From Brachynemurus nebulosus (Eukaryota > Arthropoda > Insecta > Neuroptera > Myrmeleontidae): a stretch of DNA of 64,000 nucleotides. The stretch covers positions 13,185,501 through 13,249,500 of the forward strand of contig JAPWDM010000014.1 of NCBI GenBank assembly GCA_035578155.1, in the 5' to 3' direction. How positions within the stretch are numbered: position 1 is the stretch's first letter; each line of letters opens with the position of its first letter. The position numbers were made by a program, and so were the translations under genes. This document shows, piece after piece, positions 1 to 11,299 of the stretch. Below the pieces are notes generated by a model. It was given only the letters and a program-made list of their open reading frames with translations, was not told where the DNA came from and ran no database searches.

Positions 1-131
1 ATATTTACTTCCGTTCTTGAGAAAAAAATTCTAGAAAAATACATAATTTTTAAGGACTCTCGAGTAAACCTCCCCTTAAAGAATTGAAAATTGTTAAAGG
101 TGTCAAAAAATCTCTTTTTTGCCATTAACAC

Positions 132-403
132 CAGGGCCGGATATACTTCTGTGGAAGCCCCGGGCCACTTCTAATATCGTGGACCCTGAATATCTCACAT
201 GCGGAGGCCCTCTTGGAGAATTTTCGAAATTTTTCAAATTTTCCCCAAAAATAGAGTTGACGAGCAAAAAAACCAAAGGGTGCTTATCCTTTCTATTTTA
301 TTCCTTAATTCTGATGTTTTAATTGATTTTGTGGAGTCCCCTATTGTGTAGGGGCGCCGGGGTACGTGCTCTAATATCCCTTATATACCTAAATCCGGTT
401 CTG
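132..403. mobile_element. hAT-like MITE with 8-bp TSD
   Basis: The element begins CAGGGCCGGATATA and ends in the inverse of CAGAACCGGATTTA. It is flanked on both sides by the perfect 8-bp direct repeat ATTAACAC (124-131 and 404-411). CAG...CTG ends with 8-bp duplications are the known signature of the hAT superfamily. At 272 bp it has no transposase frame, so it must have been moved in trans. The interior holds the phrase GACGAGCAAAAAA, which recurs inside several related elements in this window (near 8905, 53030 and 60015), so these belong to one repeat family. Confidence 0.88.
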
Positions 404-411
404 ATTAACAC

Positions 412-1315
412 TGTTGGTAAATTCAATTAAGTTAAATTCAAGATTATAAAATCAATTCTAAAGATACTTTCCCGACGCTGCCACCATCACATATTTGATA
501 GGACATTATACACTCTTGTACCAAAACATTTGATATTTCAACAACTAGAATTGTATTCTTGTTTTAAAATTGTATAAAATAATATACAAATTAATGCCTG
601 TGTATTTTATTATTCTGATTGGTGGGAAAACCATAAAGCTTTTTAGTTCATATGTGGACTAAAGTGAAAATAGTAAGTAGAAAAAGTAAGAAAATAGTAA
701 GAAAAAGTAGCGATAACTATCTATGTAGCGACAATTGAAACTGTATTTGTAAATAAACATCATAATTAAGTGTCATTAATTAGCGTGAATATTTTTTTGA
801 CTATTTTATTTTTATTAAAAAATTGAAGAAAATAATTTGGCAAACTATGATAACAGTGAGAATAATGAAATTGATGAAGCATTTAATATTAGCTGCAAAT
901 TGATTCCAGTAAAATCAAAGAATGATTTGAAAATAGACTTTTAAAATGATTAATCAACCTTTTGAAATTTTTATAAATTATCAAGGCAAATTTAATGGGA
1001 ATAAAAATAACAACAGTGTTTTCCAAATTAGTGAAAATTCTAATATTAATTAATTTTTATACCTAATTGTTCAAATTGTACTTTCACTTTCGGTGTAAAT
1101 AAATAATTACAATCATTTTTAAACCAATTCTACTTCCCTCGCTGTTTTTTACTTCCCGTCCTGCTATTGACTATCGCACTGTTATTTTTTGGTCACAACG
1201 TCAATTGTCAACAGCATTGTTAATTATAATTGTCAACAGCGTCGGGAATGAAAAGACTTGACCGTGCAAAAGATTATATTACGCCTGTCGGTGATATTTT
1301 GCTCTAAATCTCTTA
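412..1315. other. AT-rich stretch, no gene seen
   Basis: I see no reading frame with protein-like composition, no RNA gene and no clear transposon ends. Lies downstream of the visible homeobox-type exon on the minus strand, so it is probably intron of that gene or decayed repeat DNA. Confidence 0.4.
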
Positions 1316-1675
1316 TTAACACTATGAGACCCGAGCACTTTCACAATAAACTTCCCTGAAAGCACCGGCAATATTTTTAAATAAACTTTATATAAACAAA
1401 TACATAAAATGATTCAACATGTATGTGTAAACTTTTAATATAAAATTTTATTTATGTAAGTATTTTTTAATATAAAATATTTTTTATGTGTTTGTTTATT
1501 TTATTATTTTAAGATTTATTATAGAAACCATAGTGTGTGTTGGTGTTTGTGTGAGTACACATCGGTGTGGTAACATCGCACACATAATGCGTAATCAAAA
1601 TCATTGATCGCGAGCGACCTCTGCGGTAGTTTTGATTATTTTCGGATGCCGAAAACGTGGGACTGAAAGTGTTAA
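1316..1675. mobile_element. TTAA-flanked non-autonomous element
   Basis: Both ends read inward from TTAA: TTAACACTATGAGACCC on the left and, inverted, TTAACACTTTCAGTCCC on the right. This is an imperfect terminal inverted repeat bounded by TTAA (1316-1319 and 1672-1675). A TTAA target duplication is known for piggyBac and Kolobok transposons. The 360-bp interior has no coding potential. The class assignment is inferred from the TSD only. Confidence 0.65.
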
Positions 1676-1696
1676 CATACTAGTGATGTAATGAAT

Positions 1697-2808
1697 TAGG
1701 GTTGACCGGGGTAATTGTGAATGGATTTTCATGAATTGAGATATTTTTTTATTTTATATATCACATTATGGTTGATTTATTTCTAATTCTACATTATTCA
1801 GGATGCACCACACAAATTTTGAGCAAATTCGTATGAAAAACAAAAATTTTATAAGCCATTCACATTTCCTCGGTGCGGTTTTGCAAATCTTATGAATTTC
1901 GGGGTAAATGTGAATGCCATCAGAAAAATTATTTAGAATGGATTACAAGAGGAGTGAGGTACATCAGAGTAAGGACCAACTCAAATTCTTTATATTTACC
2001 CCACTTTCAAATTTTTCATCATACTCTAGCGGTCACAATTTCTCTTTGTTTAATGCAAGTTACGCATACCTCAAATTTGTACAAAAAATCAAGGTTAAAT
2101 AAAAATAACAAAAATTGTAAGAACAAATTTGTTACAAGCTAAAAATGATATTTTGATGAAATTTTGCCATTTTATCAAATAAAAAATCAAAAAATTACAT
2201 GATTTTCACACAAAAACAAGGAACATAAGACTTTTTCAAGGAAATACATTCAGTTTACATGAACAAAAAACAACAATCTATTTTTTTTTGTGTTGTTTGT
2301 ACAACGGAAACTTGTACAATAATGTCATTGTACATCATCATCAACATTTTCAACTCTGAAAAGGACACTACTGAAATTTTTGACCGGATGGGGGCATTTG
2401 TGAATGACGTTCACAATTACCCCGGAATTTTAAAATCATGGGGTAATTGTGAATTGGTAATAAATTGTCCAATTTCTTTAGCAGTTAATAAGGACCCCCC
2501 TCAGGCTTTAGACCACTTCTTTAGAAGTACCTTTATCCATTTCTTACCTTTTAAAAAAAATAAAATGTATTTAAAAAAAAATTTTTTTGAGGATTGGTCG
2601 AAGTAAGATACACAAAATTTTGCAAGGGTTTTTTCAAAATAAAAAAAAGATACTAATACTTGGAGAATTGTTATGAAATTTTAATAGCACATTAAGAAAG
2701 GAGAGAAAAACATACTAAGATTTGATTTTTAACAAAATTAATGTTATTTTAGAAATTATAGGCGCCGTTCACAATTGCCCCAATTCATATTTACCCCGGT
2801 CAACCCTA
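1697..2808. mobile_element. TA-flanked element with internal sub-repeats
   Basis: Terminal inverted repeats start GGGTTGACCGGGGTAA just inside TA on the left (1697) and, inverted, on the right (ending 2808). A TA duplication suggests the Tc1/mariner group (inference). The end motif GGGGTAATTGTGAAT recurs inside the element near 1898, 2390, 2410 and 2438 in both orientations, an arrangement often seen where transposase binds subterminally. The short open frames here are AT-rich and do not look like protein. Lies within the presumed first intron of the homeobox-type gene. Confidence 0.65.
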
Positions 2809-2984
2809 CGTAGAAAAATAAGTTTTCCATTAATTTTAAGCAGTTGTAGATAAAATACTTTTTGGTGTGCTGTTACGCGATTCAATAAAAGACTTCTTAA
2901 CAAGAAATATGTATACCATTTAACATTCACTGGTTGTCTTTAAAGGGTCAAAATTACAAACTTTATTTAATTTCATTATCCTAC

Positions 2985-3647
2985 CTGTATATAACCACTA
3001 TCAGTTGGTTGAAACGCCGGGCCAATTGAAACACTTGTTGGACTGTTCAGTGTCGTATTCGACGGAAAATATTGTTGATGTGCATTGACCACATTATGTA
3101 CAGGCCCCAATGTTGACGTTGTCGGATTGACCGTTCCATTAATTTGTTGATTTGCCGTTCCGGTTCCGGTCACTGTTCCAACCGCATTATTTCCCGGTGT
3201 ATTCGATGTGGAACCACCACTACTGTTTGTACCACAATAAATATTACCGCTTGATGTTGTGCTATTATTGGCGTGATGACTTTTACCACCGTTTGGGATC
3301 ACTACATTTTTACCGTTAAAGTTATTGTCACTGTATTTTGAATATTCGTCGCCGTGGATTGTTCCCGTTTGTAAATTATTGTTATAACGAGTTTTTCGCG
3401 TGTCCGAAACATATTTTTGAAATGATTTATCAGCAAACTGATGTGCCGTAGTCGCTGCACGTTTTTGATTTGTTTCGACAAATTGGGGCGAAGGTGTGGA
3501 CGTGGTTGTGGAATTTTTCGAACGGAATAGAATGTCTTCGATTAGGAATGATGTTTTTTGTGAGAGGTTTTGATTGGACGATTGATGTTCGATAATTTTT
3601 GCATCGTTTCGTTCAACATTATCAATTGATTCTTTGATTGAATGCAT
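2985..3647 (-). CDS. bsh: First coding exon of a homeobox gene, probably brain-specific homeobox
   Basis: The 221-codon exon starts at 3647 in the context CCAAAATG, with an in-frame TAA four codons upstream, so the start is well fixed. It ends ...GYIQ at a CAG|GTAGGA donor (intron from 2984) in phase 0. Residues 31-45 read KTSFLIEDILFRSKN. F34-L-I-E-D-I-L40 fits the eh1 motif (FxIxxIL), which recruits the Groucho co-repressor. Its surroundings resemble the N-terminus of BSX/Bsh homeoproteins more than HHEX (TPFYIEDILG) or BarH. The rest is low-complexity Ser/Thr/Asn/Gly sequence, usual for insect homeoprotein N-termini. No homeodomain is encoded between 1 and 2984, so the DNA-binding exon must lie off the left edge behind an intron of at least 3 kb. 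Family placement rests on this one motif, so another NK-like homeobox gene remains possible. Confidence 0.65.
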
Positions 3648-4340
3648 TTTGGTGGATTAGTGGAAATTTTGGCGCGTAAATTGATCGTTAACACATTTGA
3701 TTTGTACACTTTTTTTTTTTTTGGAACACTCAAGAAATTTCCACCGGTGATTACGGTGTTGGGAAATTTTTGCACACAGTTTATGGTGAAAATGTTTTTC
3801 TGACAGTATGATCTTTACATTTTAACCCCCGGGGATATACGTACCGACACGCATTTCTCGTGTATATTTCTCGCGTTTTGTCATTGGCTCAACGGGCGAA
3901 CGTTAAACGCGGGGTACACGCTATAACGGTTTGACATTAACATGGTGGTGGGGTTATAAACGTGATATTTGATTGGTACAATATGTGTACGCCCTCCCGT
4001 TTGTTGCCATGGCGATGATAATCTCTTTTATATAGTTCAGTGTGGATATGAATAGTAACGAATACATGTGTAAAATATATGTAATATAGACTGTTTAGTG
4101 AGCGGTGTGTATTCGTATGTATGTAGGAGAGATGAATACCGTATTGTCAAGTATTTTTGGTATGTATATCTGTGTAGTGGATTTAAATTATATTTTTAAC
4201 TGCCACCACCCCCGACCTGTGAGCGTATTTTCCTTCAACCGCCGCCACCTATACGTTGTTTCTGTGCGTCGTTGTGGATGGACCTGGTTGACTTTATATA
4301 GAATGATATTACCGTGTGTTCCAGGTTGTTTCAGGTAACA
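3648..4340 (-). promoter_or_regulatory. Candidate 5' leader and promoter of the homeobox-type gene
   Basis: This stretch just upstream of the start codon is clearly more GC- and CpG-rich than its surroundings, especially 3825-4020 and 4200-4290. It holds two CCAAT-box cores as ATTGG (near 3894 and 3972). It also holds GTTGCCATGG at 4003-4012, which matches one half of an RFX X-box but has a degenerate second half. No TATA box at a convincing distance or initiator could be fixed, so the transcription start is unknown. The open frame 4105-4338 on the plus strand shows no family features. Confidence 0.35.
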
Positions 4341-4883
4341 CTTTAATAGGCCTTATCATTACTTAGTAAAATGTTAGAGAAAGTTGAGAAACGAATGACA
4401 AAAAAGTCACTATGACAAAATTCACGTGTGCGCTTTATATTAGGTCCTAAAACTAAAGGTTTTGTTGAATTTTAGAAATGATTCTTATATGCTGTACTAA
4501 ATAATTTCAAATTCTTTGAAATCATATTCTTGTTTTTAACAAAATATTTATTTTTCTATGGGATTATGTATATATATTTGAAAACTAGATTTATAGGGGG
4601 AGGTTTTTCAGGTTGTCTCGTGTGGAGCTAGATGGGATATAGGTTTTAGCTGAACCCCATCTTACTCTTCATCCATTAAGAAGAGGATAAGGTTAATTCG
4701 TACAAAAAAAGGCATGTTTTTGTTATTTTTTGTGACGACACAGTTAAAATATCCTTATTAAAACCAGTGGTACATTAAAGTATGACATTCGAAGATTACT
4801 GTATAAAATTTTCACGAAGAAATATTAAAAAATACAGTAATGGCAGCAATTATTCGAACGCGTCTCGGAAAAAAGTAGAATTG
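4341..4883. other. AT-rich intergenic DNA, nothing recognised
   Basis: No coding frame, RNA gene or clear repeat boundary seen. Confidence 0.35.
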
Positions 4884-5193
4884 CGGTGCCCCTCATAACT
4901 TGGTGCTGGATCATCCGAATTAAAAAAATTAAAGTTCATTCGTTAGATAATAGTTTTCCTCAGGTAACGCTGGGAGGGTTTTTCGAAATTTCAATTTTTC
5001 ACTTTTTTGGAACACTTAGAATGGAAAAACATGATTTTTGCGAAAAAAATTGGCTAATTTGTTATTGTAAAATAAAAATTATTAACAAATTTGAAAAAAA
5101 CTCTCCAGCGTTACCTCGTAAATTATGTACAGAAATAGTGTTCAAAATTTCAAATGGATCGGTGCTGTAGCTTTGAAGTTATGAGGGGCACCG
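4884..5193. mobile_element. Short element with perfect 18-bp inverted ends
   Basis: CGGTGCCCCTCATAACTT at 4884-4901 is repeated exactly in inverse orientation at 5176-5193. The interior shares recognisable phrases (GGATCATCCGAA, then TTAGATAA and TTTTCCT) with 58250-58570, so it is a dispersed family. No TSD could be decided. The frame across it (4886-5170, plus) is a by-product of the AT-rich interior. Confidence 0.6.
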
Positions 5194-5743
5194 TCTTTGA
5201 AAACGTGAGCTGTGGGGAAAACGCTTTAAAGTTTTGAACACTTAAAAATTCTTGTATAAAACTGATTTAGAATACTTACTGCTAAATTTTGTACCCTACA
5301 CTGACAAAATATACAGTACAGGTATAAACACGTTAGTACTTCCATTGAAATTTCTATAATATAACTGAGAGAGAGATATATATAGAATTATAGAGAGCGA
5401 AACATCTGCCAGGTAACAACAAAAATGCTTATAACTTCGTCAATTTTGCTCCAATCAACTTGAAATTTTGAGACAATATTCTGGAGATATTATGCATTCA
5501 GTTAGAAAAAATTAAAAAAAAAAATGCAAAAAGAAATTATTTTAATACCTTACCCTGCCCTTAACATGAATGAATTTCAGTTGGTTATTTTTTAATAATT
5601 CGTTTATTTATTTATTAAAGAAATGTGTTTTTTTGTGTAGAATGGTTCGAAATTATATAGGAGAGATCCTTGTACCTCAAGACACCTACGTTATTTTTAG
5701 GTTTGAACAATTATGTTTTTAATAAATTTGTTTTGTGTAGGAT
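5194..5743. other. AT-rich intergenic DNA
   Basis: Contains a GAGAGAGATATATATAGA patch near 5366 and otherwise no supported feature. Confidence 0.35.
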
Positions 5744-5971
5744 CAATGCGGGTTTTACACTATGGGCACGCGGAGCACTGGTCCCAGGCGGCAAATTTTT
5801 AAGAGGGTGGCAAAATTTGGAATTTAATGTTTTTTTCTGCTTGTTACTTTGTTTTTAAAGGAAAAAGAGAAGAAGTTATAAAAATTTTTTTTTGAAATTT
5901 TTATTTTGGGGAAAGCAGGGGCGGCAGTTTTTATGGTGCCCCGGGCGGCACTTAGGGTAAATCCGGTCCCA
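5744..5971. mobile_element. hAT-like MITE (decayed ends)
   Basis: The left end CAATGCGGGTTTTACAC pairs imperfectly with the right end, which reads TGGGACCGGATTTACCC when inverted. The flanks are TGTAGGAT (5736-5743) and CGTAGGAT (5972-5979), a 7/8 match expected of an old 8-bp duplication. Same general end type as the elements at 132 and 22688. Confidence 0.7.
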
Positions 5972-6237
5972 CGTAGGATTGAAATGATTTTTTGAAGTTT
6001 TTTTGACCGTTTTTTATTTCCTCATTCTGCAGATTGTGGAATTTTCCTTTTTGAGAAATAGGTAAAAAAATTAAAAAAATTATTTTGCGCTAAAATTGAG
6101 TTTTGATGGTGATGAGTTGAATGCTGTTTCACTATACATTAGAATTTAAAAAAATGGCCAAGAGCGTGTCGAGCACGCTCACGACAGTGTTTCACAGCGT
6201 GATAATTTGGTGGCAGTGAATGCAGTGAGAGTTTTTA

Positions 6238-6401
6238 TTAAGGAGGCTCACCAGTCCAGAGATTGAAAAGAACAGGTATTTTCACCATTTTTTTTTTTAG
6301 ATAAATTAGACTATGAAAACAAATAACAAATGATATCAGTTCTTTTATTAACTATTCAAGATTACAAAAATATTTTTTTCTTTTCTTGGACTTATATTGA
6401 T

Positions 6402-6475
<74 letters not shown>

Positions 6476-6929
6476 TCTAAAAAGAAAAGGTGCTTCCACT
6501 TGTGACACGATTTTGAAGCTCAGGAGCATCTGAAGAAGAAAAGCAAAAAAAATTCTTAATCGGTATGAGTATGGTTATTGGCGGAACCAGAATTAGCAAT
6601 CTTGCATATATAGAAACAAAATGGTGGCAGTTTAAAAAAAATTCTGGAATTTTACCATTTTTTTAGCATTAAAAAATGGTCGTAAAGTGGCCAAATTTTA
6701 TCCAAAAATCTGGTTGTGGTTTAGCCGATAAAGAAATGTGTTGTCAATATTCTGTCCAAATTTGAGCTAATTTGGATGAATAGATTTAGAGTAATCTTGA
6801 CACAAGTGTCGAGAATGGTCATTTCGAGAAAAATGCGTTTAAATTGCTTTCTGATAGGTATAGCTATAAGAGAATGCAAAAACAAAAAAGTAGATTTTTT
6901 GGAATTTCTGGACTGGTGAGCCCCCTTAA
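6238..6929. mobile_element. TTAA-flanked element with GG-type ends
   Basis: TTAAGGAGGCTCACCAGTC on the left matches TTAAGGGGGCTCACCAGTC on the inverted right end, continuing as CAGA, so there is a near-perfect inverted repeat of about 19 bp inside TTAA. Kolobok elements duplicate TTAA and tend to begin with purines; piggyBac elements begin with pyrimidines. A Kolobok-like origin is therefore the better guess. The ends resemble those of 36831/43782 and, more weakly, 25301. A 69-bp (TA)n tract sits in the interior. No transposase. Confidence 0.75.
6404..6472. repeat. (TA)n microsatellite
   Basis: Uninterrupted TA dinucleotides for about 69 bp, inside the TTAA-flanked element. Confidence 0.95.
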
Positions 6930-7660
6930 GTGTTAGTAGCAGGCTTTCCAACATTTCAGTTTTCGATGACCCAAAGTTTTTGATAATAACTTCAAAACGA
7001 ATGTTATTTGGGACGTAGCACAGATACACAAATTTTATTCTACTGTCTATATATACCTATTTTTAATATTTTTATTCAGTTTGTAAATTAACCAGACAAT
7101 TGAATTAGTTATTTCAGAAACAACACATGTTACATTTTTCAAATTTTGAGTGAACAACAAAAAACTGTGCAGCTCACACAATTTGTGCATTAGAAATCTG
7201 AGAAAAATGTACGTTTAAATAAACTATATTTACGTCATTTGACAGAAAAAAATATGAAGTGGGTTGTATTTAAGTGTAAAAATTCTATTGAATAAAAAAT
7301 TTCTCAAAATAAAGGGATATATTTGCCGGTTTCTTTTGCCGGAAAAATTTCATCAGAAATCAAAATATGACATTTTAAAGAAATTTCACATGTGTTGCTT
7401 CTGCAGGATATCGTTTTCTACAACAAAAGTAACGCACTAACTTCTTTTTTTTTAACTTTTATTGCTTTCAAAAGAAGGAATGACAAAAAAAATGATTAAC
7501 AGGAACATTGACATCGACCTATTTCGAAAAAAGGACATTTATTAAAATAAGCGTAATCTGCTCATTAAACTTCATATATGATTGTGGTCACATCAGCCTC
7601 ACTCATCTTCATAGTCCATACGGTCAATATAACTTATTGGTGGAGAACTATCAATAGCAT

Positions 7661-7821
7661 TATCGATATTTTTTTTTACTATCGATAGTTTCTTTTCAGC
7701 CATTTCGTTTACTTATAAATACTATAAAGATAATAAAAATTATAGCCAGAGATATTAGAACAACCATTTTAAGGGAATTTCCGACGACGTCAAAAAACTT
7801 GAGCATCAAAAACTATCGATA
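7661..7821. promoter_or_regulatory. Three TATCGATA (DRE-type) motifs
   Basis: The 8-bp palindrome TATCGATA occurs at 7661-7668, 7680-7687 and 7814-7821. In insects this is the core DREF-binding element of many housekeeping promoters. No gene start is visible next to it, and the motif lies between the inverted repeats at 7241 and 9430, so it may instead be part of a transposon end. Functional meaning is uncertain. Confidence 0.3.
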
Positions 7822-8944
7822 GTCGGGACTATCGATCACTATTACAACTGATTCACATGTATTGTTTCTGTTCTAAACGCAAACTTCAAGATTAGATTTC
7901 AACGGGTTGGGTTAATGTTATGTGTGTTTTTTCGGCACCAAACGATGCGTCTTGGTAAACTATATACAAATCCACTTCTAACTGAAAATCCACTTCTAGC
8001 CGAAATTGTTACATAAGTTGTTTCTGAAATAACTGATGCAATTTATCTCCGGTTCGGTCGCACTTGAAAAACTCGTACTATCGTGTCAAAAATCGAACGA
8101 GTGGTAAGCTTGGTTACTATCTGTCATTTTTCAGACTTTTTGGATTCTCGTTTAAAAAATTCGAAGAAAGGACACATTACAGGCTCTTTTGGAAGAATGT
8201 GGTACGTAGGAAAATATTTTAATTCCCACCCTTCAATACCAAAAAACACTCCTAAAAATCTTTTTGGTTGATCCATCACAATTCTGATTTTAGATCGTCA
8301 CGAATTATCACGCTAAGCGAACCCCCTCACTCCTTTCAGACAAAAATTCTAAAAATATCCATAATGCATTGAAACTAAATCATATATTCTAAATAAAGCT
8401 AGCTATGTTTTTCTAACTAATCCATCAAAATTGAGTCCAACAGAAGTTTAACTAATGTGGAAGTGGCGCCCTCGAATAGTGTATAAATCTTTATCTGAGA
8501 CATTCTATACATGCAATCGGTATAATTTAACTGACGATTGGGTGGTTGCTACTAAAAACTTTGATATCTCAATAATGTTGTTATTGTGTACGTTGTTGAT
8601 TTGTTCATTAAAGATGAAATATTAGAGGGATGAAGGGTGAATGCGGTAAATTAATATAAGTGAGGATTGAGAACTATGACGATGTCGATAGATAGACTGT
8701 AGGTAGAAATTTACCTAAACACTTAATGAAGATGTAGATATACAAGTAAGAATAGATGTAATTATTTATTTTTGTGACAACAGAAGTCAAGTTTTAAAAC
8801 AGATAGATAAAATTTCTGGTCAAAGAAAACCAGAGCTAGAGCGTGGTCACAAGAAAAAATTTTCAAACACATTTTTTTTCCATTTTTTTTTATTAAAAAT
8901 ATAGTTGACGAGCAAAAAAAGGCTTCTTACTTTGTCCGGGTTCC

Positions 8945-9155
8945 TAACCACTGTAACTTTACTGATTTTCGCACAGGATCGTTGTGACCTTATTACTTTT
9001 GGTATGGAACTGTGGTAACTACTACTTTTGGTTTAGAACTACTGTGACCGTACTACTCATGGTACAGAACTGCTGTGATCTTACTACTTTTGATATAGCA
9101 CTACTGTAATCTTACTACTTTTGGTATAGAACCACTGTAACCTTATTACTTTTGA
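8945..9155. repeat. Minisatellite of roughly 33-bp units
   Basis: About six or seven imperfect units of the type GAACTACTGTGACCTTACTACTTTTGGTATA run head to tail. A related single unit lies near 9655-9690. No coding sense. Confidence 0.75.
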
Positions 9156-9510
9156 TATATGTACTTACCTACATTAGATCTGCTGTGATCTCGCTCAAGG
9201 GGTCAAACTAGAATGTCTACCAAACTGTGCCCACTGTAATCAATAGGTGACGTAACATAGGACACATACAACGAAAACACACGATGTATGGACACGAATA
9301 TACCAATGTATTAGTAATATATTTTGATGATGATATATGCAGTACGCATACATATACTATATACTATCATGGCCGACCTATGTTACCATTAGTCAACAAT
9401 TAAAAATAAATTAATTTATTTTAAGAAAGATATCCCTTTATTTTGAGAAATTTTTTATTCAATAGAATTTTTACACTTAAATACGACACACTTCATATTT
9501 TTTTCTGTTT

Positions 9511-10368
9511 AAATTTCACGAGTTGATTAAAAAAACATGATTTTTATTTTGACGTGAACACGACGACAGTCAGCAACAGACTAAGTCAGTAGTGGTGTAA
9601 ATTGCTACTTACTGCAACTTTAAGATTTCACTTTTTTATACGTATAGGCTTGATCTGTTTCATCTGTGATCTCGCTATTTTTGGTATTGAAATTTGATGG
9701 ACAAAATCACTGTAAAGGTAAATCAGTCTTGATTAACGGTAGGTCCAAAGTAATATTTTATTATCTTCAGTCTTGAAAAAGATCTTTCTGTAGATAGAAT
9801 GGTAATAGTTTAATTGATAAAGTTAATATAATTTTCAGAATAGTAACAAAATTTGGATAGAGTTTAAATAAATTAGGTATGTACATATTTTTAAATAAAT
9901 ATTGTAATATATTGGGTTGGCACTAGGGTTTGGGAAGTCTCGACTTTTTTAAAGTCCCGGGACACGAGACATCCCAGAATAAAAGTCCCGGGAAGTCCCG
10001 GGACCTCGACACTTTTCATAATAATGTTAATTAAAAGTAAATTTTTATGAAATGTATTAATAATATCGCCATTTAAAAAAAAATCAATGTTTATTGAATA
10101 TAAAATTAAATTTTAACATTTCTAAGGTTAATTAAAATCTAAACAGTTCGTATTTTTATTAATTCTTATAATCGGCAATTCATTCTTTGATAATAAATTC
10201 GATTTTATTTATTTATTTATTTATTTATTTATTTTTTTTTTTTTTGTCAACATTAAAAAGGATACACGTTTAAACCAATATAGTCAAATTACATACTTTA
10301 ACAGATTTTTGCAAATATTGTTACAAATTTTAAATTTGTTACCTGGTAATTACATAATAATAGTTATT
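9511..10368. other. AT-rich DNA with a partial hAT-like end
   Basis: Near 9927 the sequence CACTAGGGTTTGGGAAGTC and the following GTCCCGGGA repeats look like one end of a hAT element, but no partner end or TSD was found. A (TTTA)n run occurs near 10206-10232. Confidence 0.35.
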
Positions 10369-10557
10369 TTCGATACATATGCGTAAAGAGAGGTATTCTT
10401 GTAGGCTTAAATTCGGGCACGAGTCTAAGGGACTGACGTATACACAACGAGATCGAGTGCGTAAGCGCACGAGATCTCGTTGTGTATACGTCAGTCCCTT
10501 TAGCGAGTGCTCCAATTTAAGCCTACCGGATACCTCTCTTTACGCATACGTATCGAA
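10369..10557. repeat. 189-bp near-perfect hairpin with GC-rich core
   Basis: The left arm (10369-10452) and the right arm (10475-10557) are inverted copies with few mismatches. For example, GGGACTGACGTATACACAAC on the left is mirrored exactly on the right. The centre, GTGCGTAAGCGCAC, forms its own small stem-loop. The open frame 10379-10585 is a shadow of the palindrome. Could be a foldback MITE or a hairpin-RNA source. No TSD could be decided. Confidence 0.8.
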
Positions 10558-11194
10558 CATAATTTTTTATAACGACGGCTTCTAAAGTTTAATAGAGAGA
10601 AAAAAATTAATTATTTTTAAGCATTTTTTATTAATTTGTAGAACGTTGTTGTTTTTTTTATTAATTTGTTGATCGTTTCCATGTTAATTTGAATATGATT
10701 ATCATTGATAAATGAATATCATTATTTTCTCGCATAGTTTTAGCTACTTTCACGCACACTTGTACTTTCGCGCACAGTTACTGTCATTTGTTTTACAATG
10801 ATATAAAAAACTGCTCTTTACGCCCACTACACAACGCTCGAATATTGAACTTTAGAAGCAGGTGTTATAAAAAATTAAATTTTACCATTCTAGCACATAT
10901 TTTTTATTTTGGTCGTCGATCGCGCACGCATTATAAGAGAGCATGGTAATTTTTCTGAAATTTTATCTACAAAAATTATATGATTTTTCTCTCCGTGTAT
11001 AGTTTTATGTATTAGCTTATTATGATATTATGTAAATAAAATTATGACAATGCGATCTCGAGTCTCAAGCAAACAAAAGTAATGAGATATTTTGTTCTTA
11101 CGTTTTAAATGCTAATATTTTCATTTAAAAAAAAAATAAAAACATTCAATCAATTAAATACTTGCCATGAACATCTATGACTTCTTACCAATGT
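10558..11194. other. AT-rich intergenic DNA, nothing recognised
   Basis: No coding or repeat boundary recognised. Confidence 0.35.
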
Positions 11195-11299
11195 ATGGGC
11201 AAGGACTGGATGTCTGTTGCCCAGAACTTAGCGGGTCGTGAGTCGAAGAAGTTGGCTAGAATGTCTCATTGCATTCATGCCAACTCAAAATATTTGTAA
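11195..11299 (+). pseudogene. Possible tail of a non-LTR retrotransposon protein
   Basis: A 34-residue frame begins MGKDWMSVAQNLAGRESKKL and stops at 11297-11299. The pattern GKDWMxxAQ(D/N) resembles the conserved tail that follows the reverse transcriptase in many arthropod LINEs. The match is short, nothing coding continues upstream, and the identification is from memory of the pattern alone. It could be chance. Confidence 0.3.

Larger units (their letters stand above)
7241..9510. repeat. Pair of ~80-bp inverted repeats 2.1 kb apart
   Basis: Sequence 7241-7320 (from GACAGAAAAAAATATGAAGT to AAAGGGATAT) recurs almost exactly in inverse orientation at 9430-9510. They could be long terminal inverted repeats of a 2.27-kb element or two inverted copies of a short repeat. 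No TSD was found at the outer edges, and there is no convincing coding frame in between. Confidence 0.6.

Noticed and set aside
4003..4017. RFX X-box near the homeobox-type exon
   Set aside because: Only the first half-site (GTTGCC) fits; the second half GGCGAT departs from RGYAAC, so it is listed only as a weak feature of the upstream region.
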